A stretch of DNA of 64,000 nt, taken from contig JAVYIG010000882.1 in assembly GCA_035222895.1 (NCBI GenBank), forward strand, positions 1-64,000, in the 5' to 3' direction. Each line of letters opens with the position of its first letter. Position 1 is the stretch's first letter. Positions 58,036 through 64,000 of this stretch are shown here, in pieces. Source of the DNA: Strongylocentrotus droebachiensis. Lineage: Eukaryota; Echinodermata; Echinoidea; Camarodonta; Strongylocentrotidae. The translations under genes and the position numbers were made by a program. The notes under the pieces are model-generated. The model worked only from the letters and a program-made list of their open reading frames with translations. It was not told the origin of the DNA and made no database searches.

Positions 58036-60300
58036 TTATATTATATGCTGACTTTACGCCCAGATGAATTTACATTTTAAATTCCTTTTAGTTTTAATAT
58101 GTTACCACGTATATACACATTTGAGTGATAATGATATCATGTGTCAGTGAATGCTATGGTAAGTTGGTAAGAAATTAGATACCATGGCCCGCAACACTTT
58201 GTGTTCCAAACCAATAACGTTATAGTCAACTTCCTTAATTAGATTTAACTAAGGGCTTTCGGTTGAGTAGGTCCAGGCTGTGATTAAAAAAAAAGTACAC
58301 CGTTGGTCATTGCAGGGTTGAACAAAAAATCCAATAGGCAATAGAGATGTATTGGTTTTTTTTTAGGTAGGGGATGATAGAAGGATGATAACAGTTGCAT
58401 TGTAGACACTGGTTATTAACATGTGACACAAATATCGGAAGGGAGAGAAGTAAAAGACTGGACATAGACAGACGGCAAAAAAGAAGAAGAAGAAGAAGAA
58501 GAAGAATTATATATAGTACGCTTGCTATCTTTTAACTCGAGATGGCGCCAATCCACTGATTCCAGTAGCTCTAAAGTTCTCAATTCATATTTTGGGTCCC
58601 TCATCCCCTTCTAATATATTTCCCTCTCTTTTTCTCTTTCTTTCTCCCTCTTTTTCCTGTGTATCTCATTTTCTCCTTTTTCCATTCAAATGTGGACATT
58701 TTTCAACTTTTAAATTACTTTAAAACCAAACAAAAACAATCAAGCGAATAATCTTCTAGTTCACGACATGCTTTTTATTTTCAAGATACATGATGAAATG
58801 CAAAATATTTGCAACCCTTGCCCGAAATGAACCGAATGACCCTTTTATCGTTATGCAGAATAATGCAAATAACAACAACAAAATAGCAAAATTAATAACA
58901 CGAAATTTTACTAATAATCAAAGTCAAAGATAATAAACTACTAATGCCAACCAGTGAGGTGAGACTATATTTGGCTCTAGAAACGAGAATGATGAGAATA
59001 ACGATAAATGTATAAACAAAATTGAATGGAGGAGGGGAGAACTGCGACACGTTGTATCGGCTAAAGGATTAAAGGAGTCATTGGCAAGCGCGTAGCCAGG
59101 ATTTTATTTTAGGGGGGGGGCGGCAGTGAGCACGCGAAGCGTGCGAATAACTTACAGAGCGCGCATAGCGCGCTCCCTATAGGGGTGGGTGCAGGGAGGG
59201 GGGGGGGGGGGGAGTTTTCCCCCTCCCACGCGAAGCGCGAAAACTTTGACCTTTCATTAGACTACTAAAGAAAGAAGACGATCCGTTGTACCATTCTCGA
59301 CTCTAATTAATCATTGTCTGAATATGTTTATAATATTTTGTTTAAAGAAGAATGATGAAAATATAATGGAAACGAATGAAAACCAACAAAGAGATATTGC
59401 ACATGGCAGGGCGTAAACAAATTACACTAGTAGGATTAGTTAAGGAGAGAAAAATCCCTCACCATAAGCTGTCACGTACAAAGCCCATCAACCTATACTC
59501 TTTTGATTTTGATAGCATTTGCCGGATTATAAAAATCAAATTCTATCAATTTTTTTCTTCAAAGTATAGATAGGACCCGTTCTCTTTTTGAAAAGTTTGT
59601 ATTGATGATGAGCATTGTTGAGAATCACATCAAATTAACAAATTAAGCCGATACTTTACCTCTTGATCGTAATAAATAAAATTTGTGTTTACGTATTTAA
59701 TCAATAATTATTCGCATGGTATCTTAATCCACTTATAAACTAAAAGGAAAAACCTAGCCTGTATTATCTTTAACTGGCGTGTTATGTATTTTGTATTCAC
59801 TACCCGTTGTAATGATTGAACGGGCAATCAAATAGAGGTTGTTTTCAGCATGCTTGTCCATCCCGCAAGGCTGTCCAGGGACCCGTCATTTTTTACTGTA
59901 GGATCATTACCCGTCCCGAGGGAGCCGTAGAGTTGAGGGGACCAAATCATTTTATGACGGGGTAAGAATCCTGCGATCCCCAGGGGAAAGTACCGGATGA
60001 TACTACTTTCTTTAGAGGGTCAACAAAGTTAAGTTAATTTATAATTATTGCAAGACTGTTATTAATGAAGCTTTTTTTTACCATAACAAGAATGTCATGG
60101 AATATTGTTGTATAAAAAATATCAAAACATGGCTGATTTTTGTTCAATATTAATATTATTTATTGCTAATATAAATGTAGCACCCCTCCCTTGATTTAAT
60201 GGAGTCGTCCAAGGAGCATGCGTGGTTATCACAGCAGGATACCATTTGAGAGCGTAAAAAAAGATTCGATTCACAGGAGAGAAAGAGGAAAAAGAGAATA
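58036..60300. other. Gene-free stretch with a marine-type GCGCGAAGCGCGC repeat
   Basis: Around 59085-59250 lies a repeat with gcgtagccaggatttt, gcacgcgaagcgtgcg, gcgcgcatagcgcgctc, a G run and cacgcgaagcgcgaaaac. It is palindrome-rich and resembles the CAGxGGCG repeats at 26.3, 30.1 and 49.1 kb. A GAA run lies near 58485. No exon found. Confidence 0.5.
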
Positions 60301-60349
60301 AGGGAGAAAGATTGTTCTCGTCGAAATTACCTAGGGACTCCAAAGCATT

Positions 60350-60660
60350 ATGGCCAAGTCTCCCACAGAGCGGAACCCTACAGCGTCTCACTATTTCCGT
60401 CATGCCAGGCGGAAAGAAGGACAGCTGCGACTAAGCTCTCCAGCAGAGCCACTTCATATCCTGACACACCGTGAGATGCGATCAACGCCCAACCGCCGGG
60501 CAGAGTGTCGACTGAGTTCCCGCTATTCCTCGGTGAGGTCCACGCAGTGCACAGGTTGGGTGCATCCATATGCAGCGACGGTCACGCCCGATTTTCACTG
60601 CGAACTTCCCGTTCGGGAGTTGAAGCTGAATTTGTCTGATGTAACTTAGCTCTTCTTGTT
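60350..60660. other. CpG-richer segment upstream of the zinc-finger exon
   Basis: Open frames of 99 codons (+) and 63 codons (-) cross it, but neither shows a known domain or convincing splice sites. Its base composition and position about 0.4-0.7 kb before the 61019 exon suit a promoter or 5' UTR. Confidence 0.35.
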
Positions 60661-60955
60661 ATACTAAAGGTCGGAGACCACTGAGGTCACATAGATTTTG
60701 CGCTCTGATATCAATTAGTGATACACTTCTGCTTACGTTACAACCAGGACAACTCATGTTCGGCACGCATTCTGAAACAGACGACAAACGCTACCTAACG
60801 ATAATTAACTATCGATCTTCCGCATCTTCATAACACCATAAATTATCATCTCTCTTCGAAAAGGGGCTCATCGAAAACGCAAAAGAGAGAAAGGGACTGG
60901 CAGCAGTATTCAACTTTTCCAATCCAAGACTTTTGTTTGAGTTCTCTTTCCAACC

Positions 60956-60964
60956 GCCAATCAG
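60956..60964 (+). promoter_or_regulatory. CCAAT box
   Basis: GCCAATCAG lies about 60 bp upstream of the ATG of the RRKQ exon. A TATA-like agtaataaaac follows at about 60995, but it is too close to the ATG to place the start site with confidence. Confidence 0.4.
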
Positions 60965-61018
60965 AGACAGATTGTTCTAATGAGAAAGAAGAGAGTAATA
61001 AAACTCGCGCCAACCAGC

Positions 61019-61061
61019 ATGTCGTCTCGACGGAAACAGTCCAAACCCAGAGCACTCAAAA
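61019..61061 (+). CDS. First coding exon of an RRKQ-motif (FOG/ZNF423/521/SALL-type) zinc-finger regulator
   Basis: ATG at 61019 gives MSSRRKQSKPRALK plus one base, then donor GTAAGT at 61062. The N-terminal RRKQxxPxxxK peptide is the known repression motif by which FOG, SALL, BCL11 and ZNF423/521 proteins bind the RBBP4/7 subunits of NuRD. In FOG2 it is MSRRKQSKPRQIKR and in ZNF521 MSRRKQAKPRSLK. In those genes it is likewise a tiny first coding exon ending just after the motif. Here the carried-over A in phase 1 would allow an arginine next. The frame is also open to an in-frame ATG at 60980, but the motif works at the extreme N-terminus, so 61019 is preferred. No zinc-finger exon is visible to 64000, so the gene continues to the right after a long intron. 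Which subfamily it is cannot be settled. Confidence 0.85.
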
Positions 61062-61639
61062 GTAAGTCATGTTTAATATACAATTATATTTCGTAGTTTG
61101 AATCCATTGGCCCTATATTGAATATTCATTAACTTACTCTGAATTCATGGGCTAAACCCACATTGCTGTATAATCTCTATAGATAATTGTCAAACGCCCT
61201 AGCGGCGCATGTCGGTCTTACCCATTTTAGTTTTTTATTTGTAGTATCGGCCGGGGTATATAATTATATAAGCTTGACCAAAACCTTGTTTGTTACAAGT
61301 ACAAAGAGAAGTCACGATAATTTCTCAATCCTGCATTTGGTACATAGTTTATCTGCTATAAACACGGGCTTATAATCCCTAAAGGATATTAAAATTGAAT
61401 AATATGTATCCACCGGCCACCATAGTCATTCTAAATGTTTCGGTCTGTTGTGACACGTTTGATGATGTAAGAGTATGATTGGTGTAGTCGTATTACTACA
61501 ACACAACAGGAGCAGGTCTCTGAACACAGCTTTCAAGGTAGGGTATGGTAAATCTGCTGTTTTTATTCTTGACTAAAATCCTTGATCTGTGGCGAGTGGT
61601 CAAACTCTCAGAGACGCTCTGGTCAAAGAAGATGACTAT

Positions 61640-61677
61640 GGAGGACAGTAAAGCTATAAATAGCTATACTGTCCTCC
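61640..61677. other. Short hairpin carrying a MEF2-like site
   Basis: ggaggacagtaaagcta pairs with tagctatactgtcctcc with one mismatch. The centre reads CTATAAATAG, a MEF2-type consensus and TATA-like. It lies about 580 bp into the first intron of the RRKQ gene. Confidence 0.6.
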
Positions 61678-63476
61678 TTACAGGTAGGTAGGAGTAGTCT
61701 TTCTCTAGTTTTCCCCTGTAGACAAAATTGCGGATTACAGACCACCCTTTGACAGGCGAGTAAGATTTTAGATTATGCACTATAGAATTATAGCAAGAAA
61801 AAGGGGGTTATAATAGGGATGCGACATAATTATAGGCCTATACAATAATTGGAGTTTTGAGTATAAAACATAATTCCTTGACACCTTGCAAGTGCATGGG
61901 CATTGATGAAGCAGTTGGTAAAGTGAAAGGTTTTTACTTACTGGACTTAGCATATTTTATGATTCCTGCACTTCATGGCACTCCTTGCAGTTACTCACCT
62001 CACATACCATGATTGATTGATTGATTGATTTTTATTCGCCAAGCTTCCAACATACAACTATATCCAAGAATAATAGATCAAAATTAAGTTAGCTTGAACA
62101 GGATAACCCTCGAAAGCTCGAGAGCTTATTTCCAGTGGGGTCCCAGTAAAGCATCCTGAGTGAGCTGCCAAAGGGATTATCCAACCTAGTATATACCAAG
62201 TACCAAGTATTACAAAATCTATATTCAAAATATACAAAATAATTGTAAGAGAGGACATGAGAGAGGAGAAAGACAGAGAAAAAAGAGAAAAGAGAAAGAA
62301 AAGTAAGGAACGAAATCATATATAGTGTACATGATCATAATATAAGAATAACTTTAATAATGATGATGATAATAATACACATGTAAAGCACTTGAGAGAT
62401 ATTATGAGCTCTACAAAATTATAAACCCAAAATATTAGGCTAACCTTAAGTTGTGTTTGACGGCCATCAGCTGTGCACAATAGGTTGAACCTGCAGAGAC
62501 ACAAAGCACCTGAATATATTGACAAAATAACACGAAAAATATACCTGCATGCAGACTACTCGTACTTTCTTTTGGCTGTTGAAAAATAATGTGCAACCAA
62601 ACGCACTTGTGTTGTGATTGGGTGGATGTCTGATTTTAATTCAAATAAATAATATTTCATTTATTTCTTGAATATGCAATCTTTTTGAAATATGTAATTC
62701 TCGCTTAAACTTTCATTAAAAGGTTTAATTTGGTCAACTTATATCTTGAGATAATTTCTACCACTTTGGGAGTTTGGGTGGATTACTATATGAATGAAGT
62801 TAGGTCTGTCTGAAGAGATCTTCGGTAAAAACCCCTCATGAACATGAAGTAAATATAACTTTAGCTGAAAAAGAAATACTTCAAAATGACGTATATTTGA
62901 TCCGGCTTTTAGGAAAGGGCTATGTCATGGCATTATTCAAGCAGAAGAGTTTTATCTTCATTTTAAAGCGTATATGAACTTATGAAGGTTTTATAAGTAG
63001 GCCTAAACAATTGTGAAAAGAAATTGTTGAGAGAAAAGCAAGCATAATGCCACAACGAGCATGCAGAGAACCACGACAAATTCACATTTTAAGAAATTAT
63101 TTGCGCTATGTCTGATTTTAATGTCTCTTACTAGAGGATACCAATATTTCTTATTTATCTACTGCTTCTCCAACCGATAAATATATTTTCAAGACTTTTT
63201 TTGTGGCAATACTGAATACAAAAGCTCATGTGAAGAAAAAAAAGGATTAAAAATCCATTCGTGGAACTTCAGTATTACCAAAAGATTATACGACTACCCT
63301 TTGGAATTACCAAAGGCTTATACGACAACCCCATTCACACGTTCTTCCATTTGTTAATACCTGCTTTGAAGTTTCTTTGTATTCTGACATTCCTATTAGT
63401 GAATTGATTATTGATCCGCTCTCCTTTTTGTTCATTTTGATTATTAAAATCAGTCAGTCAGTAAAAGCGAGTAGGA
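61678..63476. other. AT-rich intronic stretch
   Basis: No exon seen. A gattgattgattgattt run at 62010 followed by 250 bp of repeat-like sequence may be a retroelement tail, without coding support. Confidence 0.4.
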
Positions 63477-63895
63477 TATGGACCATGATTGTTAGTAGTG
63501 TAATCAAATTCAATGCACAAATCTATATTACAAATCATTTGAATCACCTGTTACGAATAAATGTATTTCAGTAGTCAGAATGCAAATTGCATACATAAAG
63601 TGTTGGTAGGTAGAACAAGGCAAATTGTTTGTCCTACCCAGCATCAACTAATCTATGCAATTTTTATTCTGACTACTGAAATACCTTTAATCGTAACAAA
63701 TTATTGAAATGTTTGTAATGAGGCACTTACAAAAAGATATTTTCAAGCCCTTTTGTTTTGAGGGAAGTTCCAAATTAGTATTATCTTTCAAATGCCGTTG
63801 GAATGACATATTTTCATTTTTTGGCCTGCAAATGGGACATTTTATTTTAACGGAGATTTGTGTACTACATTTGATTACATTACGAAAATGGTCTA
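63477..63895. mobile_element. Family T fold-back MITE, copy 3, with a family C piece inserted
   Basis: The arms match 19410-19714 (gtatttcagtagtcagaatg / ttctgactactgaaatacct) and the right end is ttacattacgaaaatggtc before TA. About 100 bp (63750-63852) match family C (aatgccgttggaatgacat, ggcctgcaaatgggacat) and end in TTAA, so a family C insertion, partly lost, lies within. Confidence 0.78.
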
Positions 63896-64000
63896 TTGAT
63901 GACTTGATCCGCTCTCCGTTTTATCCTTTTTAATCATTCCAATCAGTCAGTCAGTCAGCCAACGCAAGTAGGCAATTGAGAAATCAATCACTCGTTGGTA

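Noticed and set aside
60350-60649. 99-residue plus-strand reading as a gene
   Set aside because: No recognisable domain, no convincing splice sites, and an equally open opposite frame; CpG-rich promoter-like DNA explains it better.

Overview
The window is AT-rich eukaryotic DNA with long introns and very dense small mobile elements. It most likely comes from a marine invertebrate deuterostome, probably an echinoid. The reasons are the gene set (an SLC35A3 nucleotide-sugar transporter, a PEBP, a short PLAC8-like protein and an RRKQ zinc-finger exon), the density of TTAA-flanked MITEs, the tRNA-derived SINEs and L2-like LINE ends, and the many long G/C homopolymers. The species is an inference; no ribosomal or mitochondrial marker is present. 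Almost every long ORF here is a shadow of simple repeats or transposons. I recognise four host genes or gene parts and propose a fifth.

Left third (1-13 kb, + strand): the last six coding exons of SLC35A3, the Golgi UDP-N-acetylglucosamine transporter, run from 1130 to 9396 with intact splice sites and reading phase. The 5' exons lie off the left edge. Introns hold an L2-like LINE end, L2-tailed SINEs and MITEs. The 3' UTR probably runs to about 11.1-11.9 kb.

Middle (10-31 kb and 37-50 kb): layered non-autonomous DNA transposons. They include at least six MITE families flanked by TTAA, most with AGG...CCT ends. There are also a TA-flanked fold-back family, a 330-bp MITE in three copies, a hAT-like element with a perfect 8-bp target duplication, a 971-bp palindrome, and a family built on the palindrome TTCACGATATCGTGAA. 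One copy of that last family carries a 2.1-kb fold-back insertion with a 9-bp target duplication, and the other copy in the same window preserves the empty site.

Minus-strand genes: a phosphatidylethanolamine-binding protein (36.4 to 33.9 kb, three exons, split by a TAC microsatellite), an intact single-exon PLAC8-family protein (53297-52962), and a candidate unknown gene starting at 52795 whose 3' part may extend towards 49.6 kb.

Right end (53-64 kb): a recent 955-bp tandem duplication carrying a hairpin, the degraded 3' end of a LINE reverse transcriptase, and at 61019 (+) a 14-residue first coding exon, MSSRRKQSKPRALK. This is the NuRD-recruiting N-terminus of FOG/ZNF423/521/SALL-type zinc-finger regulators; the rest of that gene lies to the right. 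The genes look functionally unrelated to each other.
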